DNA of 64,000 bases from Pempheris klunzingeri (taxonomy: Eukaryota > Chordata > Actinopteri > Acropomatiformes > Pempheridae), in the NCBI RefSeq assembly GCF_042242105.1, contig NC_092035.1:11178477-11242476 (forward strand), given 5' to 3'. Under the pieces are notes generated by a model. The model did no database searches. It was not told the DNA's origin and worked only from the letters and a program-made list of their open reading frames with translations. The position numbers and the translations under genes are program-made. Below, piece after piece: positions 32,801 through 42,560 of the stretch (the first letter of the stretch is position 1; every line of letters begins with the position of its first letter).

Positions 32801-35641
32801 GAATATATTTTAGCCTGGCTTTCAACAATTTGAAATTTGTAACAGCTAAAACTAAATTTCAGATGACTAACACCCAATTTTTTGTCAGATACTACTGGTC
32901 ACATGTTATTTTGGCTCCCTGAATGTTTTTACATTTCTTATGCTAATGTAGGTCTTGAAAAGACAATTGAATATACCTTTGACCTTGAGACGTGATGACG
33001 TCTTGGATCTTCCTGCGACAAAGGTCACCACCCCTGAATCCTGATAGGCCACATTGACAAAGACCAGTATGTGAGTTTTGCCAAAAGACTTCAGGATCGT
33101 CTGGTGAGTCTCGTGTAGCTTCAAACCGTCTTTGAACCAGTGGATCTCCATCTCGTCGCTCTCCACCTCCACGCAGAACACAGCGTTCTCACCCTCCAGG
33201 ACCTCCAGCTTCCGGGGGAGTTTACGAACAATAGTACCTGTAAGTAGAAAGAAGAATGGTTTTATTGAAGTCTGTTGTATTATACATTATTTCTCTGACC
33301 ATTCTGTTCCACTTGTGCTCACCATTGTATATTTACATCAATTTACCTCTTATATCCCAAGGTGTTACTCTATATGAGATGTTGCTTTTATTTCTCAGAT
33401 CTAACATGCTGCATGCCCTCATATAGTACATTTTACCTTTAACTGATAGCTCTGCAATGCTCTTGGCTCCATCTGGCATCTCACAGAGATACACTCCATC
33501 GTCGTCTGTCCCGACATCGTGGATGGTCAGCCTTCTTTTGGTTCCTTTCTGCTCCATCCCGTATTTACTGCTGGGCATCAGCCGCTGGTCCTCCAGGTAC
33601 CAGGCAGATGGGACCGACTCATCAGGTACCTCACACTCCAACACGGCAACATCCCTCTCCCTCACTTCTACGTCTTTTAATGGCCGCCTGAACCGTACAG
33701 CTGGGCCTGAAGAAGAAGGATAGAAGTGTAAATGTTTTAACCTAAATGGATTAGTTGTAGGTTTGGGATTATAACAGGATAACTATACATACAGTTGTTA
33801 GTAATGACTTAAATAGACAATTAAAAGAAGCTTTTTCGCAGTGTAGACTTAGGTAAGTGAATTCAGTTAACTGACTCTAAGCCTGGCTGGTGTTTATTTG
33901 ACTACTTTAATCAAATGTGCACTTTATTTGTTGGAAAATAACCAATTTTATTCCAACACACTTCCAAACAATTTCACTGTACACATTTTACATTGCTTGA
34001 ATCTCTTGTGCTGACACAGAATACTTTTTAGGCGGGACTACTTGCTGTAATGCCGCTCTATGTTATCTGCATATTAAGGACTGGCATGTTGATCCAAAGA
34101 CTAAACTGGCACTCATGATAGAGACAGCTGGCACAGTGCAGGACTGTACATACGAAAAGGTATGTGACCCTGAGAATTATCTGCCCATTATGAAGGGATT
34201 AGGTCAAAATAATTAGCCACTTTAAAAGGTAATGCCACGCATTTCAACAATGCCCGAACAAGTGCAGCTTTATGACTTAATGTTTTATGTATGTGAAAGG
34301 ATAGATCAATGACACTATGATTCATTCATTTGGACCATTATTTGTTTCTCTAAAATATTCATATTACTATGACTATTTTGAGATGTGTTGTGTTGTTTCA
34401 TAATAATTTGGAGTTGTTAATTATATTTGCATTGGCTGATTGATACGTTTTTTGAAAGCAGTGAAGAATCTCCTACCTTTGACAGACAGGTAAACGGCAC
34501 TAAGGGTGTTTCCCAGAGCATTTGATGCTGCACACACATACAGTCCTGTATCCTGAACTTTACAGTACAGGACCTTGAGCGTGTAGTATCCCTCTCTGTC
34601 CTCAAATATCAGATGACGCCTTCCAGGGTCTAGGGGAACCCCATCTTTCTTCCATATGATCTCTGGCTTGGGCTTCCCTGTCACAAAGCAGCGAAACTTG
34701 GCGTGTTTCCCCTCTGCCACTGCAAACTTCTTGGCTTTAGAAGCGCTGACAGATAGGTCCTCTGTGATCCTCGACAAGCTGAGCCTCCCACCCCTGTGCT
34801 TCGGTGACCACTGGCTGTTAGTTTGGCCATTTGAGGACTTTTTACTCTCTTCTCGCTCCGGTATGGGCTCGACAAGGAGGACAGCACCGGCCAAGGCCTC
34901 ACCGTGAGAGCTCATGGCCCTGCAGGTGTAGACACCTTTGTCTGGCATGCGCGTCCTGTAGATCTTGAGCTGGAACCAGCCGCCCTCTTGATTGCTCACG
35001 CTGAAGTGTGAGCTCTCAAAGATATCATTCAGCTTTTTCCCATCTTTTTCCCAGGTTACCTCGGGCAGAGGAGTGCCCCAGATTTTACAGGAGAAGGCAG
35101 CATCTTCTCCTCGATCCACACGCAGAGACAGGGGCTTGATGAGGAATCGTGGCTTATTATCAGACGTTAAATCAACCTCCTCTCGTTTTTCACTAAACTT
35201 GCTCAGCCCCTCCCCATCTTCTTTCTTACATTCACCATTTTGCACTGTACAGTAGCCATTCAGGTGTCCTTCAAATTCTCCATGTTCTTTCTTAACACCG
35301 TTGACCACCAATTGCCTTTGCCCCCCTTCCTGTAGCTGGGCTTCTCCTTCCACTTTGAGGGAAGCTGCTGCATAGGTTTCTCCTATGCTATTTTTGGCCT
35401 TGCAAATATACTGGCCAGCATCCTGCAGGGTCACTCCAGTAATGGTCAGCAGGTAAACTTTCCCCTCCTCAGAGAGCTTGTAGTGTCCATCAGACAATAT
35501 CTGGATGTTTTTACGCTCCCAGATCACGTCAGGACGAGGGTCCCCATCAATTTGGCACCTGAGTGTGGCGTCTGTGCCGCACTGTGCCACCACAGGGCGT
35601 GGGTAGCCCAAAACACGAGGAGCACCTCCAAAAATATCCAT
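23183..35641 (-). CDS. obsl1: OBSL1, obscurin-like protein 1 (complete coding region, 24 coding exons)
   Basis: Cytoskeletal Ig adaptor related to obscurin. In mammals its N-terminus binds titin at the M-band and it is part of the CUL7/CCDC8 3M complex (family knowledge). Exons in transcript order: 35641-34477, 33706-33437, 33237-32977, 32748-32443, 32035-31769, 31685-31410, 31042-30928, 30429-30269, 30130-29858, 29760-29485, 29356-29081, 28994-28719, 28628-28353, 28261-27992, 27907-27641, 27569-27300, 27191-26925, 25841-25575, 25190-25078, 24967-24814, 24548-24387, 24065-23961, 23862-23596, 23460-23183. They total 6618 nt: 2205 codons plus TAG. Domain order is Ig1-5, FN3, Ig6-22, with no GEF or kinase, so OBSL1 rather than obscurin. 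The FN3 position after Ig5 and the ERQEVGSQEWQKCF segment match OBSL1. The start ATG 35641 (MDIFGGAPRVLGYPRP) is chosen because Ig1 begins there. The frame is open further upstream. Confidence 0.93.
23961..25190 (-). CDS. obsl1: obsl1 Ig19 and Ig20, each split over two exons
   Basis: Ig19: exons 25190-25078 (TPVSILRPLADVRVEEELPA ... EVKWFK) and 24967-24814 (NGTELKPGKNCRIYSMGRKR ... SGTYTCDTGEINTS). Ig20: exons 24548-24387 (HTLEIVHDLEDLYIQEDQNA ... IKIRTEG) and 24065-23961 (TKHFLLMCNVKAEDAGEIRF). The Ig20 junction only keeps frame if the weak donor GTCTGA after 24387 is used; the nearby GTGTGA donor (24348) would shift into a stop. The choice is supported by the IRxEGxKH motif of OBSL1. Confidence 0.85.
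25575..25841 (-). CDS. obsl1: obsl1 exon for Ig18
   Basis: PRKISFRKALTDQETFERET, EGIWQKDGIRVKSNNQWRVS, TGTIVFSAEGVRTTARLT. Both core cysteines are missing but the tryptophan and the strand pattern remain. It follows the largest obsl1 coding intron (25842-26924). Confidence 0.88.
26385..26610. mobile_element. Degenerate fish TIR element in obsl1 intron
   Basis: GATAATTGATTAATGATGGA, then AAGCAAAAATGCAAAAGATT and TTCAGTTTTCTCAAATGTGA TGATATGCTGC in the order typical of a common fish non-autonomous DNA element. The end (AGATGAATCAG) is decayed. Family from memory. Confidence 0.45.
26925..27907 (-). CDS. obsl1: obsl1 exons for Ig15 to Ig17
   Basis: Exons 27907-27641 (EMRIKFITPLRDTVAHADG ... AGEYTCESRDDRT), 27569-27300 (PRVVEFLTELHNTTVLEGED ... 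CHMLDCSKITAEAEG) and 27191-26925 (EAQVMFTQRMEAVMAEEFGN ... RGTYRCETLHDRT). All phase 1. Ig16 lacks the canonical second cysteine and Ig17 the first. Confidence 0.9.
27992..30130 (-). CDS. obsl1: obsl1 exons for Ig9 to Ig14 (tandem one-exon Ig domains)
   Basis: Six exons of 270-276 nt, each starting with (E)PPV-type strands: 30130-29858, 29760-29485, 29356-29081, 28994-28719, 28628-28353, 28261-27992. They are alike (W-x-K/R-D/N...E-E-S, D-x-G-x-Y-x-C-D...DD) and match the duplicated central array of OBSL1. Ig11 and Ig14 lack the first core cysteine and Ig12 the second (GEYFLDVGDD). The Ig14 donor is the weak GTTAAA. Confidence 0.9.
30269..31042 (-). CDS. obsl1: obsl1 Ig8, split over two exons
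   Basis: Exon 31042-30928 (PPVEFIPVPEEELHKSSMEL ... DDAEVVW) and exon 30429-30269 (YKDGFEIKPSDNITLQAEG ... AGSYTCQAGNNSMEF). The intron interrupts the core tryptophan codon (TG/G). The 498-bp intron between them shows nothing recognisable. Confidence 0.88.
31235..31375. repeat. Fragment of a related interspersed element in obsl1 intron
   Basis: GGGCTTCAACCAGCGTTTAT, TATTGTTAATGAATCTATTA, TAGTCGTGAAAACGTC and GATCCCAGAGCC resemble, in order, parts of the same fish element class seen at 26.4 kb. Only the order of short words is visible. Confidence 0.35.
31410..32035 (-). CDS. obsl1: obsl1 exons for Ig6 and Ig7
   Basis: Ig6 exon 32035-31769: GPKIHSCLKGCEVVAGEDAH, VGTWFLNSAQLQ, with neither core cysteine in place. 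Ig7 exon 31685-31410: FSPLSDFDSSKKVDIGDAIV, SWFKDGTELHVTDG, SGVYTCETSGDA, with only the second cysteine. Confidence 0.88.
32036..32442 (-). other. obsl1 intron between FN3 and Ig6
   Basis: 407-bp AT-rich intron, no other feature seen. Other long obsl1 introns (30430-30927, 33707-34476, 24066-24386) are likewise without recognisable content. Confidence 0.6.
32443..32748 (-). CDS. obsl1: obsl1 FN3 exon
   Basis: Single exon encoding the only FN3 domain: SPPICPVGVKMDVDRPNSAL, LTWVPAP, VERQEVGSQEWQKCF, CEGDFRFRVCCINKYGRSGH. Its location directly after Ig5 is diagnostic of OBSL1. The donor is GTGAGG. Confidence 0.9.
32977..33706 (-). CDS. obsl1: obsl1 exons for Ig4 and Ig5
   Basis: Ig4 exon 33706-33437: VRFRRPLKDVEVRERDVAVL through DDDGVYLCEMPDG, close to the OBSL1 Ig4 consensus. 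Ig5 exon 33237-32977: RKLPRKLEVLEGENAVFCVE through SGVVTFVAGRSKT, in which the second canonical cysteine is replaced by F/V. Each is one phase-1 exon per domain. Confidence 0.9.
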
Positions 35642-35712
35642 GATGATATCACCCTTTGAATGAAGAAATTTCTCTTGTTGTGGGATCACGGCCTCTTTTC
35701 TTGGTGAAGGAG
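34477..35712 (-). CDS. obsl1: obsl1 first coding exon: Ig1-Ig2-Ig3
   Basis: The acceptor TTGCAG ends at 35713. Bases 35712-35642 are probably 5' UTR, and the ATG at 35641 is in an ATCATGG context. 388 residues: Ig1 about 8-97 (DAGQYICKAKNSIG), linker, Ig2 about 164-257 (DKGVYTCRAMSSHG), Ser-rich linker, Ig3 about 302-388 (GKHAKFRCFVTGKPKPEIIW, DTGLYVCAASNALG). Ig1 corresponds to the titin M10-binding module and Ig3 to the reported myomesin-binding region of mammalian OBSL1 (family knowledge). All three domains have both disulfide-position cysteines. Confidence 0.9.
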
Positions 35713-36688
35713 CTGCAACATAAAGAAAATGTGTCTTTCAGCTGACAGTCAACTCAGTAGAAACAAAGATTCAAACAGAACTGCAGAACTTCTCCAGTCC
35801 TTGGAGTAGAGTTTTCTTGCTTTGCCTGTTGGGATGTGATGTTTTGAGAGGAAACATGGAATGTGCCTTAAAAAGGACTATTTTGTTATCAAGGATACGA
35901 TTAGATAATTAAATGCAGAGAGAATTGTATGATTCAAAATGCTTAGAGTACTTAGCTGAGATGTTTAGTAAGGTGCTTATCACATGCTTGGTGGTTTAGT
36001 AAAGTAGGTTTTCAGCAAATGGGAATCACTCTGGGTTGTCTCTCAGCTGGTGCTGTTACTCACTGAAGAGTATATTTATAAAGTAGTCTCTCCAAAAAAA
36101 GACACCAGCGACCATGTGTCACATAGCACACAAACTATGCAGTAACACACCTGCAATTTCTAAGAAAGACAAAACTAACCTTATTGTACTTATGAGTGGA
36201 TCATGCATGTCAGCTGTATCCTTCCTCACATTGTTGTCCTGTTGTCTACACGTCTGCAGTGGGAGGTCATTCGTTATTTCAAGTTAATTTCTTGATAAAG
36301 ACTTTTTTTTTTTTCAAACAGACTGTTCTTGTAGCAGCCAGTGGAAAGTAATAGTCTCTCTCATGTCGCTCATTTGTTTCTCCTTAATCTTGTCATCAGC
36401 TTTCTTTTGGCATTAAGAATTGCAGCCGTCCCTGCTCTATGACGCACACTCTCGTCTGATGCACATCCTCTAAACAGCATGGATCGTACAGTCATGTGCT
36501 CATGTCTTGGCCAGATAATAGCTCCTCTGATGGCATGCCAGATATCAGTAAACCCTTGAAACAGACTCATTGAAATTGAAATGATTATACACAGTAAGAC
36601 GGGAAATAAACACAATGCATTTTGTTAAATTTAACCGAAAACTGACCCTTTTCTAATTTCACCCAGAGAATAAGAAGAATAAACTTAC

Positions 36689-36900
36689 CACGCCGATGAG
36701 AAGCTTTTTTTTAAAGCATTCTCTGACTGTTGTGATGTTTACGTAAAAGCGATGTCCTCAAAATGTTCAAGCTAGCATCACTTAATTCATATGATCTTTG
36801 GCCCCTCTCTTGAAATGATTCTTTGAGAAGTAGAAATGTTCCTCTGTTGAACAGTCAGGAAGCTCTGTGAGACTCTTCAGCTTGTGCTCTCGTCCCTCTC
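36689..36900 (-). other. Possible non-coding first exon of obsl1
   Basis: On the minus strand a good donor (GGCGTG then GTAAGT at 36688-36683) lies about 1 kb upstream of the acceptor at 35713. The preceding sequence lacks a long frame, as expected for a 5' UTR exon. The 5' limit is arbitrary. Inference only. Confidence 0.3.
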
Positions 36901-39900
36901 TGGCTTGTGTTTTCGATTCTGGCTCACATTTGACACACGTCCTGTTCACCGAGAGTCAAAGCAAGTGAGAAAAATGAAATCTCCCATTCACACTTGGCGG
37001 CTGGTTGTCACAGGTATCAGCTCTTGGTTATGCCCCCTTGGTTTGGCGTTAGGTTGCAGGTGGCAGAGTGGAAAATGACCACAGTCTTTCGGCCGAGTGC
37101 TCGGTTTATGCGTCAGCTCTGATACTGTCATTGTCCAACAGCTAAAGAGTGAGAGAGAGAGTCGGAATGGGGGTTGGGGGCATTAAATGCTTTCACAGCT
37201 GCTGCCACTGCAAGCCACCCCTAAAAATACCAGCAGCTTCGATGACAGTGGGCCAGATAAAGTTAGGCTCTCCATTCACAGACCGTGGCTCACTAAAGAT
37301 AGAGGGGAGGCCAAGCTCTGCGAAGGATCACTCAGCTCAATAGATATCCTGAGTTAAACCACAGAAGAGAAAGACCACCTCCCACCTGCTGGAGCTCCTA
37401 GAATCATGAGTCACACTGACCCATAAACAGGGTCAAGTTAGAGTCACTTCAGTATTAGAAAAATATCTCTATCTAAAGAATTAACAGAAACGATATGCCT
37501 TAAGACCACATTACAAAAATGATTTATGGAGACAATGAATGAAAATTCAAAATGTCCACCATTTTCAAATAAAAGAGTAGTTATAATAAGTTTATGTACC
37601 ACTGGTATAAATCTATAAAATTGTAGAGCATACATAATTTTTCATACACATAAATGACTAGGAGCACTGAGGCCTTGAAATTTGTCAGTGGTTCAATCAG
37701 AAATAAAGTGAATTTAATATTCGTTAGCCTTAAATTGTCATCCCTCAGAAGTTTGTAACCATATTGGTCAGTGCAGCAGATACAAGAAGGTAAAACAGAA
37801 CAGATGGCGACAACACGAGTGCAGCAACGGTTGTGCTGGCAGTGTTGCGGAAGTGTCTGCCTCCGTTAGCCGAGACTCTTCTCAGTGATGTATGGTTTAC
37901 TGATAAGGAAAAGATTGCCCAAGTGTTGGAGGCATTCAAGCCCATTATGATGTGGCAAGTGAAATCCTCACTTTAAGGGTGTTAGGAAACAGTTTTAATG
38001 TCTCATCAATATTTCAAAGGATAGAAAGCTCACGGCGCTTCCTTAAATTCAGCTTCTTTGATAGTGCAGGTTTCAACATTTAGTTGTAAAATTCAACTCG
38101 TGAAAAATTGATCAAATTTAGCCAATCGCTGTGTAACATAAAGGTAAGTGGATTTGTCTGGTGCATCTCATGTTAATTGGACTAGTGCAGAAGTCCACGT
38201 GGTCAAAATTGGTCACTTTTCCAAGCTGTGTCAAAATATGTATGTGAGATAACAGAGTTACAGCATGGATGAACACTGAGTCTTTAAAAATGTGTTGTCT
38301 TTCTGTTTTTATTTGCCCCAGCATGTACCTGTACTCAGGCAGTTAACAATGGCCTCTCACCATGACAGATTTGAATCCGGTGTTGACAGTCGTCGCCTGC
38401 ATTCTCAGACAATGGCTCTCTGAGCTATCTCTTCAAGTGGAGTGTTTCGGACGGCCAAAGCCACTGATACACACTGCAAATTGTCGTCATAGATATTTGA
38501 CCTTCAGTGCAGGACACATAGCTTCGATCCCTTTGTGACGCTTACTGACCTAATGTCTTTGGCATAGCATCTCGAGCATGTATGTGCTCTAAAACATTCT
38601 TAAAACAGAAGTTTAATGGGGACAAACGAACAGATTTTGAGTCATTTTAAAGTTAAAACAAGCAAAAAACCTGTGCTAACAAGTATGTGCCAGTAAACAA
38701 CGTACTAAATGAATAGCAGTCATTTGGAGGACTCACACCATACTAGTGGCACCATTTAAGGCTGCTGGTACCTCTGACATTCTCATCCACGCAGTCATGC
38801 CTGCAGCTGTTAGGTACAATGACCGCACCAGGAATCAAAAGCGCAGTGCTGCTCTTTGTCCTGAGATTGGGTTTCAATATCAAAAGCTGAAAAGGATTGA
38901 CGAGACCGCAGGCTGCCTAACAGGATGTCAATCAACCCAGTTTGAAATCAAGGAAGCCTTTTTCACTTTAATCAAGCTCTTTTTCACCTCTCACACCATA
39001 AATGACAGCAACATGTTGCTGTAAAGGTGTTTGCATTATGTTTATAACAAGTTTTATAACAAAACAGTGCATTTTCAAGCTATTTCCATCATCTAGAGAG
39101 AAATATTCAGCAGTTAACACCCAAAATGAATTTTTACTTCAGAGATTAAAGGATAGAAAGACCATCCCTGGATTTGAATATCATTATTCTGCTTCATGCT
39201 GTTTCCCCACAGCCTCATAGCTCTGTAACTTTTTCTACAAACTGGTGTAAAACTGATGAAAAGTCACCTTATGTGGCTTCAAAGCCATCCAGGGACTTTT
39301 TAACCAAGCTAGAATGAGATATAGTTTGTGGAAACATTCCTTTGTGGCTTCAGCCTCTCGCCGCTGTGGTGAAGTTGTTTATTTCAGCTGGGAAACAACT
39401 TTTGGAAAGTGATAGACGGCTCACTTCTGTCAGGAGTTTTCTCTTGTCTGCAGGTGATAGCGAGGATCTGTCCATGTGATCACTGGCAGGCAATGTCCTT
39501 GAGCTAAGTGTCTGCATCTGAATAACTGTAGGTCCAAGCTTGTCTCCAGATGATGATCAGCCTGGTGGGATTCAGGCTGAAAATAGGTGATTATACTAGT
39601 GAAGTAACCCGAAATAAGAAGATGCAGTAGTAGAGGAAGGATCATCCATTCTTGCCAATTTAGTTTGAAGATGAATTTAAAAATAAAAACCTTTGGTGCG
39701 TTAAGTGTATGACACTAGATTAAAAACCATCTGGCAAACTACCCCCCACACGCTGACACATCTGTCTGAAACATATGTATGACATTTGTCTAAAGGTGTA
39801 GCTGTCTTGCACACTGTTGTCCACTAGATGGAGCTAGAGATTTATTGAGGACAAGTCATTCAACCTGACACACAAAATCAAGGTACACTCTACAGAATAG

Positions 39901-42054
39901 AAAGTGTTGTTCATGATGAAATGTTCATGTTGAAAACATTTATAAGAGCCAACATCCAGATCTTGATTATTTCCAGATGATGTATCAGAGACAATAGATT
40001 TAGCCAATAAAGGACTTTTTTGTCCTCTCAGAAGAAGCATAATTCAATTTAAATTCCTTTCATCAGCTGTCTGATGAAGGAAAGGGACGTCAGATTCCTT
40101 CAGAAAAATGATGAGCTCTGAAATCTTCAGTAAGAAGCCATTACTTTGGAGCGGAGAAAACTGCACAGTTTCTATGTGTTTGCCATAAATGTGCTGCATG
40201 TCGTTTTTTTTTTTTAAATAGGAAATCTGTGAAAACATTTTGGTCCCAGGATGAAAACATTTATGACCCCAGAGAGTAGGCGAAGCGTGTTAAAACGCAC
40301 GTACACACTTGCGCTCAGGACCCCATCCCGCCGTCGTAAACTTGATCCCTGCTCTGAAAGAGAAGAGCGAGCATATACTGAGAAGATAAGGGGAGGAAGA
40401 AAAGTGGTAGATGATAGAGACATGCAGAGAGGAAAAAGAGAGATCAAACATTTTTGTCAGGTGACCTCTGACATTTTAGCTCCACCTCCTTCTCTCTGCA
40501 ACCTACAAGCATGCTGGGAGAAACAACAAGGGATTCTGGGAAAGGCAGGAGGAGGGCTTTTTTTTTAATATAAACAACATCTGTGTGCATGTGTGCGAGA
40601 CGCTCAGAGAAGTGCATGTATTCAAACTTTTATCTTTTTTTTATTATTAGATTCTTTTCTCCTGAGAATAATTTTTAGCCAGCTAGCAGATTCAACATTT
40701 GTCCTGGATTTAGTTACAGTGCAGTCTGGGGCTCTAAAATAGTTTTATTCCACTTTCCTTGTTCAGTCTTCCTGTGGGAAAGTGGTATCCTGTAGACAGG
40801 GGTCCATGGGGTATAGCTGTTGCGTTTACCAAAATCAAACAATCTATTAAATAAAGGTTGAATGCATTAAAATGGTACCTCTAGTTATTTGACTTATCAG
40901 ATAAAAGAGGCTGGTGAGATCTATTTATAGCTTTCTTATTGCCAAGAAATCCCATGAAAAGACAAAAACAGCGGTGAATGATGAGGGTATTGTTTTTATA
41001 TCCAAACCTGATGCTGGTTATTGTTGAGTGATCAATTTAAATGGTTTATTTACATTCTAAGCATTATCCCATCATTGCTGGGAGACATATATTCTTATCG
41101 CAAAAAGCCTCCAACCTGTTTGCGACTCTCCTCCCACCTGTGCGCTGTGTGCTGGGCACCAAAATACCACAGAGGTGTGCAAAGCAAATTTCAAGGTCAG
41201 TAGAACACAGAACAGCCACCGTGCTGGTTGTTGCAGTGCAACACAAATTAGGACTAACAGAGAGCAGCTTTCTTACTTTACAGGTCATATAACTATCATG
41301 GGGATCAAACATGTGACCTTCAGGTTACAGTCCTCTCTCTCTACTCTACTCCTAGCCAGCACTTCTCATATTCCCATCGCAAGCTGCCAGCCCGTGCTTC
41401 ATTCAAAATTTTCCATTCCCAGGCTTTGGACTGCAGAGGCAGGCAACAGTTTGGTTTGTTTTAAAAGTAATAAATCCTCTAAGGTTTGTACTTATGTCCT
41501 TGTGTATCAGTAAGAGGACTTAAAATTCAAGTGCAGATTTATTCTCCTGTTTATATTTAATCAAAAGTTGCTCTTGATGACTGACCTCACAGCACATGGG
41601 TTAAGATCTCAGAGGCGCACCAGCGTTTACGCTGAAGCTCTCAACAGTTTGTATTGTGTGTAAACTCAGACCAGTATTTTGTGTTCTGCTGTGTGTAGCT
41701 GATACACTCCGATGTGGGGATTTGGCCTTTAAGTCCGCTCCATATTGTATTTGTTTTAATAATGAGAGTCAGATGTTGCATTGGATAAATATTGCATTAC
41801 TTTTCATGATCAGAAGCAGATGTGGTGCAGTGTGAAAAAAGGGCTCCCTGATGAGAAACCAGACGCACACAGCTGACGGAGGGCAGAGGGGTATTGAACT
41901 GTATCTTCACTTTTCAAGTTTACAAGATATGTTTTTCCCACTGGAGTTTTGTGTTGTCTCGTCTGGTCTGTGGACCAGAAGTTGCAAGAAATTGACAAAA
42001 ACAATGTAGACAGGCTGTATGTCGGTCAGTCGCTGCACAAATAAGATATAACAT
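36901..42054. other. Non-coding interval upstream of obsl1, no gene recognised
   Basis: AT-rich. Short open frames below 110 codons have no domain, signal or splice support. An E-box CAGCTG sits at about 37197. Likely contains the obsl1 promoter-proximal region at its left end. Confidence 0.5.
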
Positions 42055-42560
42055 GTAGGTTATGGGGTGTCTGGTGGCAGGGCCTTGACCCATGGGGCCT
42101 GGCCGGGCACATGCTGAAAGAACTGCATCGACCCGCCGCCTTGTGGGCTATCCCACCACTCGGGATCGGCACTGGGATCGAGTGCACTCACAGATGCATG
42201 GCAAGTAAAGGCAAAGACCCATGGCATCATCAGACATAGTCGGGCTCACCTCTAGGCATAGCACTGGGTGTGGAACTCCTGGAGAGAGGTGGGACTCTCT
42301 GACTGGAAGCAGGTGATGGGCTGCTCATGGCCTGTTTGGCTGAGTGCAGCTGAGTTGAGTACTCCGCAGAAAAGGAGAGGGTTGCTCCTATGCTACCACC
42401 AGTCGCTGAGAGGAAGGCTCTGACTGTTCATGCCTGTGCGCTGAACAGCCGTTTGGAGAATTTGACCTTCTTGGCAGTCTCTGAGTGGGGTCGTGGAAAG
42501 GATACGGCCGAGGGACTGTTAGTGCAGTATCGTTGTGCAGTGGGACTTAAATGCTCATGT
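42055..42560 (+). mobile_element. Decayed LINE (non-LTR retrotransposon) fragment, 5' UTR/endonuclease region
   Basis: GC-rich island in AT-rich DNA. GGGGCCTGGCCGGGCAC and CGGGATCGGCACTGGGATCG resemble the 5' part of an abundant fish LINE. From about 42233 a frame reads DIVGLTSRHSTGCGTPGERW, and from about 42418 LTVHACALNSRLENLTFLA. These correspond to DIVGLTSTHS... and LTVVCAYAPN... of the APE-type endonuclease. Internal deletions and frame breaks, no reverse transcriptase part. A dead relic. Confidence 0.7.

Noticed and set aside
35642..35689. Upstream start for obsl1 (in-frame GTG at 35689, extending the N-terminus by 16 codons)
   Set aside because: GTG is not a normal vertebrate start. 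The exon begins with an acceptor at 35713, and the ATG at 35641 fits the start of Ig1 and a good context.
36370..36615. 81-codon minus-strand frame as an obsl1 5' coding exon
   Set aside because: No flanking splice sites in phase and no similarity to Ig sequence.
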